From Cryptomeria japonica (Eukaryota > Streptophyta > Pinopsida > Cupressales > Cupressaceae), in contig NC_081410.1 of assembly GCF_030272615.1 (NCBI RefSeq), positions 143,317,349 through 143,381,348 of the forward strand: a stretch of DNA of 64,000 nucleotides, written 5' to 3'. Numbering within the stretch: position 1 is the stretch's first letter; each line of letters begins with the position of its first letter. The position numbers and the translations under genes are program-made. The notes beneath the pieces were generated by a model. The model was not told where the DNA came from. It was given only the letters and a program-made list of their open reading frames with translations, and made no database searches. This document shows positions 43,527-54,948 of this stretch, piece after piece.

Positions 43527-44950
43527 ATGTTGCACACCTGCAGAGATAGAAAGGTTCATTTCTATCCAGTTGGAATACAAAGATTTTTTGCTTGGTGTTA
43601 TGATGACTTGAAGAACTTCAAGGGAGGAAAATTTCAACATCACATTCATCTGAAGCTTGGAGTGAGTCTTTTTCGGCAAAAGCTTAGAAATTTTAATCCT
43701 AAGGTAGCTGAAGCAATATTTCAGGAAGTAGACAAAATGTTAAAAGCCAGGATTATATACCCTAGATTCACCATTCTACTTGGATAGCCAATATTGTCCC
43801 TGTCCATAAGAAAAAGGGAGAAATAAGAATTTGTGTGGACTTTAGGAACTTGAATCAGGCCAGTCTCAAAGATAACTACCCATTACCTGCTATGGATCAT
43901 ATTTTGCAAACAATTTCAGGTTCAGCAATGATGTCCATGCTTGACGGCTTTTTCGGTTATAATCAAATCATTGTTTTAGAAAGTGACTAGCATAAAATTG
44001 CCTTCATCACTTCCTGGGGTACTTTCGCTTATAATAGGATGCCATTTGGTCTGATCAATGCAGGGGCAACTTTTCAGAGGGAAATGGATTTATCTTTTGG
44101 TCATCTAAAAGATAAGATAATTGTTGTATATCTTGATGATTTAACGATTTTTTCTAAGAGGATAACTAATCACCTGAGAGACTTGAGGCAAGTGTTGCAA
44201 AGGTGTCGCGAACATGGAGTGTCACTGAACTCAAAGAAGTCAGTATTTGGGGTGACAGAAGGTAAATTTCTTGGTCATATCATCTCTAAAGAAGGAGTAA
44301 GAGTGGACCCTGAGAAGGTAAAGGCAATTCAACAACTAAGTCTACCATCAAACAAAAATGTAGTCAGATCTTTCTTTGGATATGTAAATTTTATAAGAAG
44401 ATTTGTTCTAGATTTTGCAGAAATCACTAGGTAAATTGTAAACTTGATGAGTGAAAAGCAAGCATTCAAGTGGAATGAAGAGGGAAATAAAGAATTTGAA
44501 TCAATAAAGGAAGCCATTGCTCAGGCACCTATTCTTGTTAATCCATATTTTAAGAAAGATTTTATTATCTATTGTTATGCCTCGGAGCATACCATGTCAT
44601 GGATTTTGTTACAAAAGAATGAAGGTAATGAAGAAGTCCCAATATCCTTCATGAGTGTTCCCCTCAAGAAACATGAGCTGAAATATTCCCTAATGGAAAA
44701 GCAAGTGTATGTGGTCATGAAAGTTGTAAAACAATTTAGGTACTATATCCTTCATTCTCACGTAGTTGTTTATGTGCCTCATTCTGCAGTTAAGAGAATT
44801 CTAACACAACAAGGTATAAGAATGAATAATAGAGCCTCATGGGTGTCTAAAATACAAGAGTTTAATTTGAACATTAAACCAATAGAATTAGTGAGGGGAC
44901 AAGGCCTGTGTAAGTTGACTGCAGAAAGTAAGAATGAAATGACTGAGGAG
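43527..44950 (+). pseudogene. Reverse transcriptase and Ty3-type RNase H of element 3 (broken)
   Basis: Frameshifts near 43585 (T run) and 43765 divide the N-terminal RT. After the second, one frame carries EIRICVDFRNLNQASLKDNY, SMLDGFFGYNQI, RMPFGLINAGATFQREMD, the catalytic YLDD at about 44130, and GKFLGHIISKEGVRV. A TAG near 43989 and a TAA near 44432 interrupt it. The RNase H (44540-44760) has FIIYCYASEHTMSWILLQ and LMEKQVYVVMK, with the usual YEL/E block. The YLDD form differs from YVDD in elements 1 and 2. Confidence 0.9.
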
Positions 44951-44969
44951 CTGCCCTTAGTCCTATTTG

Positions 44970-46243
44970 TTGGGCTTCAAGATTCCTGGTTTGCAGATGT
45001 TGCATATTACTTAACCTATGGGGACTGTCTAGCACATCTCTCTCCAAGAGAAAAATGGAACTTGAGACTAAAGGCTGCCAAATATGTTAATTTTGATGAT
45101 GTGTTGTACAAAAAGGGGTTAGATGGAACTTTCCTTCGCTGTGTGGATAAGTCACTTCAAGAGTCATTGTTAAAGAACTTTCATGATGAAGCCCGTGGTG
45201 GTCATTTTTCATCAACATGAACTACGTACAAAATCTTGAGAAATTGTTATTATTGGCCAGGTATGTTCAAGGATTCATACACTTGGGTAGCCAAGTGTGA
45301 AAAGTGTAAATTATTCACAGGAAAGCCACAACTTGCAGCATTACCTCTTCGGCCGGTAGTTGTGAACGAACCATTCAAACAACGAGGTTTAGATTTTATA
45401 GGTCCCTTGTCACTTACCTCAAGTGCAGGGCATACACATATATTGGTAGCCACAGATTACTTCACCAAATGGGTTGAAGCCATTCAAGTGCGAAAGATGA
45501 CTTCTGAGATTGTTTGTAGTTTTCTTAAAGAAAATATTCTGGTTCGATTTGGAGTTCCTCAAAAAATTATGGCTGATAATGCAGCTAACTTCTCTTCTGC
45601 TGAGATTTCATTATTTTGTTATGATCATGGGATATCCCTCACTTACTCTTCAGATTATTACCCTCAGGGTAACGACCAGGTGGAGTTGAGTAATAAAAAT
45701 CTAATAAATATTATGAAGAAATTGGTGAGTGAAAATTTCAAAGACTAGCACAAAAGATTGTATGAAGCTCTTTGGGCAGATCGTACATCTTTGAAAAGAG
45801 CCATAGGGATGTCACCTTTTCAACTGGTATATGACATGGGGGCTAAAGTGTCACTTCCCTTAAAACTTGCAGCTTCAAAGTTACAGACTGTCATTGAGGA
45901 TATGTATTTTCAAAATTCCTTGGAGAAAAGGATTATGCATTTGATGAGGATTGATGAAGAAAGAGACAAGCTAGTTGATCGGATCATAGAATATCAAATG
46001 AGGATCAAAAAAAAATTTGGTAGGTGAGCCAGGCCATAGAAATTCATGCTGGGTGATCAGGTTTTGCTTTGGGACAAAAGAAGGGAACCAAAAGGAGCAC
46101 ATGCGAAGTTTGAATCATTATGGAAAGGGCTATTTGCAATTTAGGAAGTAAAAGGCCTTAACTCTTTCAAATTAGCATATCAAGATGGTACTATTCTTCC
46201 CCTGACCTATAATGGGCAGGATCTGAAGCTATATCAATTATAA
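44970..46243 (+). pseudogene. Integrase of element 3 (broken)
   Basis: The zinc finger runs from HDEARGGHF (45180-45210) through a TGA to CEKCKLF. The core has RGLDFIGPLSL, MADNAANFSSAE and YYPQGNDQVELSNK, giving D, D and E. The C-terminus continues past stops near 45750 and 46027 (LGDQVLLWDKRREP, FESLWKGLFAI) and ends at TAA 46241-46243. The stop overlaps a purine run, AAGTGGGAG, which may be the PPT. Confidence 0.88.
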
Positions 46244-46413
46244 GTGGGAGTCCCCAGTGAGCCTTGTACATAAGTTTTGGTTTGTTTAGTTTGTTGTTCC
46301 AGTTCCATTTTTGTGTTTGTTTTGGTCCTTTTCGATAATGTTTGTTTGCGAAACCAGAGATCCTAAAGTTCATGTTTTGGTCCCTTACCATCCTAGTCCC
46401 CAGTCAGAGCCAA
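46242..46413 (+). promoter_or_regulatory. 3' non-coding end of element 3 with possible PPT
   Basis: AAGTGGGAG (46242-46250) is the only good polypurine run. It lies about 165 bp before the point where similarity to the left LTR begins (46414, TGTTAGTCC). Either the true PPT has decayed, or the LTR really begins near 46251 and the left LTR has lost its first 165 bp to the TA microsatellite. The sequence cannot decide this. Confidence 0.45.
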
Positions 46414-47298
46414 TGTTAGTCCTCCCCAGTTTTCATTAAAATTTCAATCGCAAAGGTCACCTTTTCGTTTCTCTTTTCCTTTCGGTCATATATTTTTTGT
46501 CTTTGAACTCAAGTCCTTGAACCTTTGTAAAAGTTCAAGGTTCAAAGTTAAAAATGCGCTCAAAAGGGCTTCTCTTAATGACTTTGTTCTATGATAAGGT
46601 GAGTGCTTTGTTGTAATTTGTATTGAACTTGAACCGTTGAACCCTTTTTGGTTCAAGGTTCAAGGTTCAACGTTGGTCATGCTTCGGTTTCATCTTCACT
46701 CATTAATTGTTATTTGTCTTGTCTCAAAGTTGGTATTCTATGTTGTTCTGTGTTATTTCTCTTGTTTGAACTTGAACCTTTGAAGCATTTTTGGTTCTTG
46801 GTTCAAGGTTCAAAGTCTCAATTCTTAAAGACCAAAAATTTCTATGCAGAATTGATACATGCATCATTAAGTAAGTTGGCGACAGGAAAAGAGAATATTT
46901 TGAGGATTTCAAAAAGGTTAGTTTCTAAAAATTATGACAAGTAATTATGATAAGGCGTGATCCGTGTGATGAAGTGATCCGAACATTAAATGCATGCTAG
47001 CTATATGTCAAATCAGGTGATAGCTCGAACAAACTTCCTTAATTTGTACCACTTGCTAAGTTTTAAGTGTGATTTTGTCTATAATTTTCTTCAGTTGTAA
47101 TGCAAGCAGGAGAAATTAAAGTTATTTTGTCTGCGTGTAGAAGATTTTCAAGAATTCGCTATTGAAACCAGGTTAGTTTCAGTCATTCTCTCTTCTGCTA
47201 TATTCTCTTATTCTAGAAATTACTTGTCATTCATTATCCTTTGCTGTGTATAAGTTCATTGCATCCCTGTAAATTTCTTGTAAATGAGAGGTGCCATA

Positions 47299-50181
47299 AT
47301 GAGGCCCACCCTACCCAAACTAGGTCGCAATTCTTGCCAGGTTAGTTCACTCGCAAAGATGGGAGATACTTCATTAGCTCTCGCGGACCTCTCTGATTTT
47401 CGAGAGAGAGCCAAAAACTTAGTTCATAATTCAATGATGGAAAGAATAGTGAAGAGTGGTTTGGTTGAGGCCACCGCATTCCCCATTGCTGCACCATGCC
47501 CAAAGTTGGTACTAGAATGTATGAATAGGCATGATGCAGAGCACATATGCATCCGGAATGTCAATGGCAAAGTACTGTTAAAAATTGATAGAGAAACTAT
47601 AATGGCAACCATGGGTATACCTCATAAAGAGCCATATGAGGACTGGACTATTGGAACATCATATTCATTCTTCTCTGAGAAGAAGAGCACTTATAAAAGT
47701 GTGATTACAAGAAATTGGCTATTGAAGATTCAAAAAGGGGGGTCTAGATTGTCGAAGCCACTTACCAGAGAACACTTCATAGCAGAGGTGCGGGACATTG
47801 TCATTCTTTCAAATAGGTTAAAAGAGAATGCCCATGCTTTCTATTGGGAAGACTGGATGTACTTCTATATCCAAGTCATGTTGAATGGGAGCGCCTAACT
47901 GGATTGGGGGTAGGTAATTGCAAAAAGATTGCATGAAAGTCTGAACAGGTTTGCAGTAATGAGTGGCTTCTTTATGTCATCTTATATATTTTATATGCTT
48001 GCATGTACCTGTGATTGGAATGGGCTTGATCATGAACCCTGGATTGATGGGATAAAGGTGTATGAATATTATCCTCACCCGCAGGAACAAAAATATGCAG
48101 AGAATTTTATGAGGTGGAATGACATTTTCGCAGGGAGATTGGTTCACGAGTTGCAGGGAAACATAAATAAAAGATTGACAATAGAGGCCATTTAATTCAT
48201 CGACATTTATGGTAGTTATTTTATCCAATTTCCCTAGTTCACTTATATTCGAGTTGATGGATTCTAGGGTGAACCTTTCAAGTTGCCCCAGTTTGTGTTA
48301 GATAGTTATGTTTTAATTGAGGTATGTCGTCAACTGGCATACATTGGCAAAAAGAGTGGAGGGAAATCCAGGGTGATATTTCCTGTGGAACTTGGCCACT
48401 ATAGTTGTGCATCTATTTTAGATGCATTGAACCTTCAACTTGAATTCAAAAAGTTCAAGCTTCAACCATATGTTGCCAGATACAAATTTGATAGCCGAGC
48501 ATTTGCTAGAGAAAATTTAGAAGTGGACAGTGATTTTCGGCATGAAACTCAATTGGAGGATTATTGGGAAAACTGTGTTGATGAGTTTGAAGTTCGAAGA
48601 AGGTTGTGGTCAAGGTTCATAATTAAGCAAATTGTCACAATGGGCCTATCCATGAATGTTTATGGGGTACAAGAAGCAGGAGATGAAGAAGTAGTCGACC
48701 TCGAGTTTGATGAGAAGATACAGAGACATCTTATCTTGAAAATTGATTGGAGTATAAAAGGGGATGATAGCATTCAGTACATAACCTTTAATGTAATCAG
48801 AAGAATAGAGAAATTGTTGAAGGATCGTCATTTCAAACAAAAGCTTGTTCCTGCACTTAAGGATAAGAAAGTTGGTCGAACTCGTGCGGCTTCCCAAACA
48901 TTTCTTCCTTCTTCTAATGTTGTTATTGATATTGTAGGTGAATGGAAACAAAGGATGGAGAAGACTAAAAATATAGATGTAGCAGATAGTGGAAAATAAA
49001 TCAGTCAACCTGAAGATTCTGGGAATACTATGGTCGTTGTCACTAGTAATCAACAATCACCATTGCCAAAGGAAACATCCACCACTCCCAAGTGGATGAG
49101 TGCCTCACTTACCAAAAAGAGGAATGTCATCCCTATTTCGATCCCAATGGAGGATATGGTTAGCAAATGTCTGGGGAGGACTTCAAAGTCTAAAAGACTC
49201 AAAACATAAACCATGATTGATGTGGATGAGCAGACGGGACACTAGGTTGCGGAGGTAGCTAGACCTCCAATAGATAAAGAGATTGAGAATGTTACCAAGA
49301 AATACTTTATCATTGAAAAGATCAATCTAGGGACAACTTCTCAGACCGCTGATGTTAAACACTTGGAATCTTCAACGAAAAGGATTTTCACAAGGATCTA
49401 GAAGGATGAGAAAGATAAAAGTGAGATGAAGCAAATTATAATACAGATGGTCCAATATATTAATGCAATCCAGAATCCAAATCCTCAGCCTCTCTCCCAA
49501 GTTTCTTTATCATTCAACCCAAAATCACCTTTGAATCAAAAGTTACTTGATCATGTTCAAAGGAGTCGAATGATCATAGATGTTTTTAGCGAATGGCTTG
49601 AATCAATTGTGCAACAAGAGACAAGTTATATCTCTAATTTGGTCAAAGTGTTTGAGAATGTGGAATATGTTGGGAAAGAGCTAGAAACAGAGATGGTTGC
49701 CTAGGAGAAAGAGAAAAGTAAATGGCTGGTTGTGTTAAGGCAGATGAGAGATACATAGAGATATGGGGTAATGAACTTCCTCTCTGAGAAGATGGTGCAT
49801 GGCCTAGATGACAACATACTCTTTGTTTGCAAAGAAAACATTGACTGGAGGAACTCAATCATTTAGCAAGGACATGAAGAATTCCTCAAGCTTTTAAAAG
49901 AATTGAAGGAGTTGACTCACATTATGCAAAAATACATGAAATGCATAGATCTTCAACTCTTAAGAGAAGATAAGCAAACACTTGAGGATTCATCATAGAT
50001 GATTCAAGCCTTCAAAGATCGAATAAAAAGGGCTTAGGAAGCAAAGTCCTTAACAATTAAGGATTTCTCAAAGGTCGCAAGAGTCGAATCTATGTTGGTT
50101 GTCTATTTCGATCATTTGGAGATGCACAAGAGTAAACTCCTACAGGTAGGTAAAAAGAAAGAAGTATGGAAGCAACAGATT
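47299..50181 (+). pseudogene. LTR-embedded long gene, right copy
   Basis: The ATG at 47299 corresponds to 36502; an earlier in-frame ATG at 47284 arises from a single change. The whole stretch to 50181 stays in one frame, about 960 codons, with only in-frame stops. Several stops are explained by comparison with the left LTR: TAA near 47898, where the left has TAC; TAG near 47912, where the left has AAG; TAA near 48195, where the left has GAA; and TAA near 48999, where the left has GAA. Conversely this copy has CGA where the left has TGA (37798). The gene is interrupted at 50182 by a solo LTR; its last codons resume after 51398. The family is unknown. Confidence 0.78.
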
Positions 50182-51393
50182 TGTAGCATCCTAAAATTGC
50201 GACACTTGCAATTTCGATTGCATTTGGGTCTTCACGATGGCGGCGCAACGTTGAACCTGAATGGAGACCTCGAAACCTGTTTACGACATCAAAAACTGCA
50301 TCTTTTCTGCACCTTGGCCTGATCCTCCTTGCACCCTGTTGTCCCGGGAGGTGGGACCATGGCGCCCAGTGCCCTGGTCCCTCAGGACCATGGCGCCCAG
50401 CGCTCTGGTCCCTGGCCCTATTTTGGCCCGGCCTCTTTTTGGGCATCGCGTCTTCAAGTTTGCAATTTGATAAATAATCCTCCTAGGTCGGCCTAAGGTC
50501 AGAAAAATCAGTCTCCTAACCCTAATTGACAAGTATATAAACTACATTTCCCCTCTTAGGAAGGGTAGATGGAAAAAAGAAAAAAAACACACGTAGCGGA
50601 AGCGATATTCAAACATTCAAGCATTCAAGCATTCCTTCAAGCAATTGAGCATTCTAAGTCTCCATTCAAGGCTAAGTGTTGCATTCAAGACAAGGATTCA
50701 ACCATTGAAGAGGAGATCACTTACAACATACAACAACATTACACCTTCACATGTAAGAATACAAACATTCTTACAACAAGGTATCAGTACTTGATTTCAT
50801 TACAAACATTTACATTTACAGCATTCTCATTTCTTGGTTAATTCCAAAACTGAGGTTTGACCTGAAGGCAAACCCCTAATCCCTAACCCCCCAACCGTCC
50901 TCTCTTTTTTGTGTGTAGGTTGCAGGTACGCGGCTGTAATTGAAGATCTGGAATCCTTGTGCAGAGACGAACAGATCCCCCTTCGTTTCGCGGATTTTTC
51001 GGAGGACCATGTGCACTCCGGGCGCCATCGTCCCGTCAACTTTCGCTCAAATTTGCAGGACAGCATCATCTCAACATTTTACTACTAATTTCAGGTCTGC
51101 AGCTTCATCCCGTGTCTCTATCTCCGTCTACAAGCGAATCTTTCCTACTTTCACATACACTACTAGTTCAATCCTTCTATCTACATTCTTTACAAAAGAG
51201 GGTATCCTTGCTGTCTCAACCCTTGAAACTCATTTAGAATTCAATCTTGCATTGTGTGGGATTGGATCTTGTGAGTTTCAACCCCTCTTTTTAATGTAAA
51301 GTCTCTCCTAAGTGAAAACCGTCAATCCTAGTGACCTCCTTTCTCTCTCCTTGGAGTGGGGGGGACACCTAGGGTTCGATTTTCCGCTTTACA
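50182..51393 (+). mobile_element. Solo LTR of another family, 1212 bp
   Basis: It starts TGTAGCATCCTAAAATTG and ends CCGCTTTACA, with the 5-bp duplication AGATT at 50177-50181 and 51394-51398. The left LTR is uninterrupted at the same place, which proves insertion. A likely TATA box (TATATAAAC) lies near 50534. A 30-bp GC-rich unit (GGACCATGGCGCCCAG) is duplicated at about 50360-50410. It is the product of LTR-LTR recombination of a complete element; plus orientation is suggested by the TATA box. Confidence 0.93.
50353..50412. repeat. 30-bp GC-rich tandem duplication in the solo LTR
   Basis: GGACCATGGCGCCCAGTGCC and GGACCATGGCGCCCAGCGCT occur head to tail, each followed by a CTGGTCCCT block. 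Confidence 0.85.
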
Positions 51394-51398
51394 AGATT

Positions 51399-52279
51399 TT
51401 ACCCATAGGCGTCCCACATTACCAACTCATCTTAAGCTTCTCAACAACTCACCTGGAATGGCAGAACATTCGAAGTACTCACGGATCACAGGATAGATAG
51501 GTTGAAGCCACATCAGTTGTTGGAGCTTGATGGTGCTTTCTTTGCTCGTGGCTCATGCCGCGTTTTTAGTTTAGTTATCGCTTTCAGTTTTATGAAATTA
51601 GATTTCTTTAAACTGTGGGATAGAGTTAATTATTTAACTCTAGTTTTAAGTGTAACAAACTATTATAGCCTGGAGGCTATTTATATGGTTGGATAAGCCA
51701 TTTAAAAGGTCCAAAAAGTTTTGATTGAAGAAGACAAAAACTAAGTTTTTCTTTGGATTTTCAATATAGACAATTCTAGTTTTTGAGTGAAAATAATATT
51801 GTGGTTCAATCTTCAAATCTGTGTGTTTGAAAGATTAGTAGTCTTTGTCAGGATATATGCTTATGCGCTGAATATATTTTCTTCATTACCATCTTTATCT
51901 TAGTTTGTGGATTCATTGATTTTCTTTATTTAAATAGTACTTCATAGGTGTTCAAATGTCTTTGACCCTCCTTGTCCTATGCGTACAAAGATAGAGTTTG
52001 TGAGCTTTATACTGTTAAATAGATATTTTTCAGCATTACTTTGTGTTGACAAATGAATGTGGAAGCCTTTCTCGCTTTCTGGTTAAAAGTGTGTTTGTTT
52101 CTTGAGTAACCTGCATAAACATTTATTGAACATCTTATGAGGAGTTGCACTCTTATGTAGAGGGTAAACCAAAGCTTGGTTCACCCAACTATTGGTACAT
52201 TTGCTTTTTCATAATGGGTGTGTAGGAGTCTTTATTTAAAAAACACATAAAAATTGAAGAAAAGACAAATCTGTTAACC

Positions 52280-52283
<4 letters not shown>
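51399..52283 (+). repeat. Distal part of the element 3 right LTR after the solo LTR
   Basis: Matches the left LTR from about 39557 to 40507 (end of the LTR gene and AT-rich tail). A block of about 90 bases present at 40125-40210 is missing here. It ends AACCAACA at 52283. Confidence 0.85.
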
Positions 52284-52331
<48 letters not shown>

Positions 52332-52555
52332 TATGTGTATGTGTATGTGCATATATATGTATATACATATATACACATATATGTATACACACACACATAC
52401 ACACATACATACATATATGTATAGATATGTATATATATGCATATATATGTATATATATATATATGTGCATATGTATATATATAGATATGTATATGTATAT
52501 GTATATGTGTATATATATGCGTGCGTGTGTGTGTGTGTGTGTGGATAAATGTATA

Positions 52556-52591
<36 letters not shown>

Positions 52592-52609
52592 TGTGTGTGT
52601 GTCTATATA

Positions 52610-52645
<36 letters not shown>

Positions 52646-52724
52646 TATGTATGTATACATATATACAGACACACACACACACACACATCTATATATATAC
52701 ATATATATATGTACATTTATACAC

Positions 52725-52759
<35 letters not shown>

Positions 52760-52998
52760 TAGGTATATGTATATGTATATGTATATGTGTGTGTGTGTGT
52801 GGTGTGTATATATGTATAAATGTATGTATATATATATGTGTGTGTGCGCACATATGTGTGTGTGTGTGTGTGTATAAATGTATATATATGTGTGTGTGTG
52901 AGAGAGAGAGAGAGTGTGTATATATATATATATGTATGTATGTATGTATATGTGTGTGTGTGTGTGTGTATACATGTATATATATGTATGTATGTATG

Positions 52999-53063
<65 letters not shown>

Positions 53064-53165
53064 GTACATTTATACATACACATATATGTACATATATATA
53101 TATGTATATATATAGATATGTATATATATGTATATGTATATGTATGTATATGTGTATGTGTATAT

Positions 53166-53203
<38 letters not shown>

Positions 53204-53290
53204 ATACATACACACACACACACACACACATATATGTACATTTATACATACACATATATATGTGTATGTATAAATGTACATATATATGTG

Positions 53291-53321
<31 letters not shown>

Positions 53322-53336
53322 ATATGTATATGTGTG

Positions 53337-53384
<48 letters not shown>
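52282..53384. repeat. Compound microsatellite (CA/TG, TA, GTAT, GA)
   Basis: About 1.1 kb of dinucleotide and tetranucleotide runs. It begins with (CA)n, passes through TATG/TATA mixtures and two (GA)n islands near 52570 and 52900, and ends with (TG)n at 53347-53384. Long frames on both strands here, rich in Tyr, Ile, Cys, Val, Thr and His, are pure repeat translation. Confidence 0.97.
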
Positions 53385-53386
<2 letters not shown>

Positions 53387-54948
53387 ACGAACCCTATTTT
53401 TCCATAATTATTTAATTAGGAAAATAATGTGAAATGAAAATAGAATTGATAATGAAATAAGAAAGGATATTGAATGTACTGATATGAATTATGTACAATT
53501 GAATGATTAGTAATAATTTTTATTGTAAATTGGGATCGTCATTGCTAATGAGCGATTGAGTGCAAAGTGAATGCAGGAACAGGTGAACAATGATGAAGGT
53601 GAGAACATGGTTCAGGTAGAGTTGCCTTAGCTCTTGTATTTTGTTAGGATAGATGGAATCTCTCACACACCACATTAGGATTTATATTTGCATCTTGAGA
53701 GATGGATGATTTAAATGACCTTAACTGAGTGTTTGTTCAAATTGAAATGATAAATTTAGTATGAGTAGTAGATTGATTTAAATAATTATACATGTGCATT
53801 GATTGCATGATGTGAGTGGCGATTGAATTGAATTTAAATTGCATGAGTAATGGTGAAATATTATGCTTTATTGTTAAAAGAGATGAAACATATAAACGAT
53901 TCGAAAACGAATATCGACCCTAGGTTTTTATGTCCTACTTGTTCAGATATGTATACTGTATGGAAAAGCGTACTAATAAGTACTTTTGTAAATTGGTCAA
54001 TAATATAAAATGTATATGTATATAAGAATTCAATCATATACATATATCAATATCCAATTATAGTGAAATTTGATTACGTCAAGACTTTTGTTTATACATA
54101 TATGTAATCATTTGAGATCAAAAATATATACGCATTATGTGGATATGAATTCTAATGATAATTCGATTACAGACTTATAAGAGTGTAATTATCAAATATA
54201 GGTTTGAGGAAATAAACTATTTTATAATAATCCGATATATATATTTATTTATCAAAAAAGGTTTATCAAAGAATAATTATCAAAGAATAAATATTAAAAA
54301 ACAAAGTCTAATGTTTTATATTAAAGAAAAGTCATTTATAAATAAATTATTAAAACAAACCATATTACAAATATAATATAATATATCCCTTTATTAAAAC
54401 AAACCATATTACATAATATATCACTTTATTAAACATATTAATAAAGGTGGCATATTAAAAAAGGTGGTCGACTGTCGAAGCCAAGGGAATAGCCACTTTG
54501 GTCGGTGAGTAAATAGACCCCTCCACCCACGGTAGTCTTCCTCCACCAAGGTAGCTGCTGTTAAAAGCTTTAAACACAGGTTATCGTAGAGGCAAAGCTA
54601 TTAGGTGGGCGTAGCTTAAGGGAGAGAGACCACCACCTACCACCACTACCTCCATACATACATAAACAACGTGTAAACCTCCTCCCTATTTATAAACCAA
54701 ACACCACGTGCATGAAACTCCTATTAAAGGATACTCCACGTGCAGATCCAATATGGAAGTAGGCGTAGTTTAAGGGATTATTTCAGTCATATTCAACTTT
54801 GGTTTCACATCGACCACATTGCAAACATAAACCGTGATGATTATACACGTGAGGTGGCATGAATTAATAAAAGACATGGGTTATCATCCCACGTAAAAAC
54901 CTTGATCAACATATGAATGAGTTAGTTATTTAAACTTTGCATATTTTA
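53385..54948. other. AT-rich spacer, possible decayed LTR or promoter
   Basis: The stretch begins TGTCACGAACCC, which could be an LTR start, but no second copy or PBS is seen. 54470-54800 is less AT-rich. It has repeated CCACC words, two CACGTG boxes (near 54704 and 54737) and a TATTTATAAACC box near 54689. No reading frame longer than about 70 codons is credible. Confidence 0.5.

Larger units (their letters stand above)
35599..52283 (+). mobile_element. Element 3: old Ty3/gypsy element with giant gene-bearing LTRs
   Basis: Two long direct repeats (35599-40507 and 46414-52283) flank a plus-strand gag-PR-aRNaseH-RT-RNaseH-INT region. A tRNA-Arg type PBS lies six bases after the left repeat. 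The repeats start (TG)TTAGTCC and end AACCAACA. By eye the repeats differ at roughly 6-10 percent of sites plus indels, far older than element 2. The coding region has several stops and two frameshifts. No target duplication is recognisable, because (TA)n on the left and (CA)n on the right adjoin the ends. Total length is about 16.7 kb, including a solo LTR insertion. Confidence 0.9.
46414..52283 (+). repeat. Element 3 right LTR (with nested solo LTR)
   Basis: It begins TGTTAGTCC and ends AACCAACA, immediately followed by (CA)n. It is 5870 bp including the 1212-bp solo LTR at 50182-51393 and its 5-bp duplication. The hairpins and the LTR gene are present as in the left copy. Confidence 0.88.

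Noticed and set aside
52189-53415. Many overlapping long frames on both strands (up to 335 codons) rich in Tyr, Ile, Cys, Val, Thr and His
   Set aside because: They are translations of CA/TG/TA microsatellites; any frame of such repeats is open.
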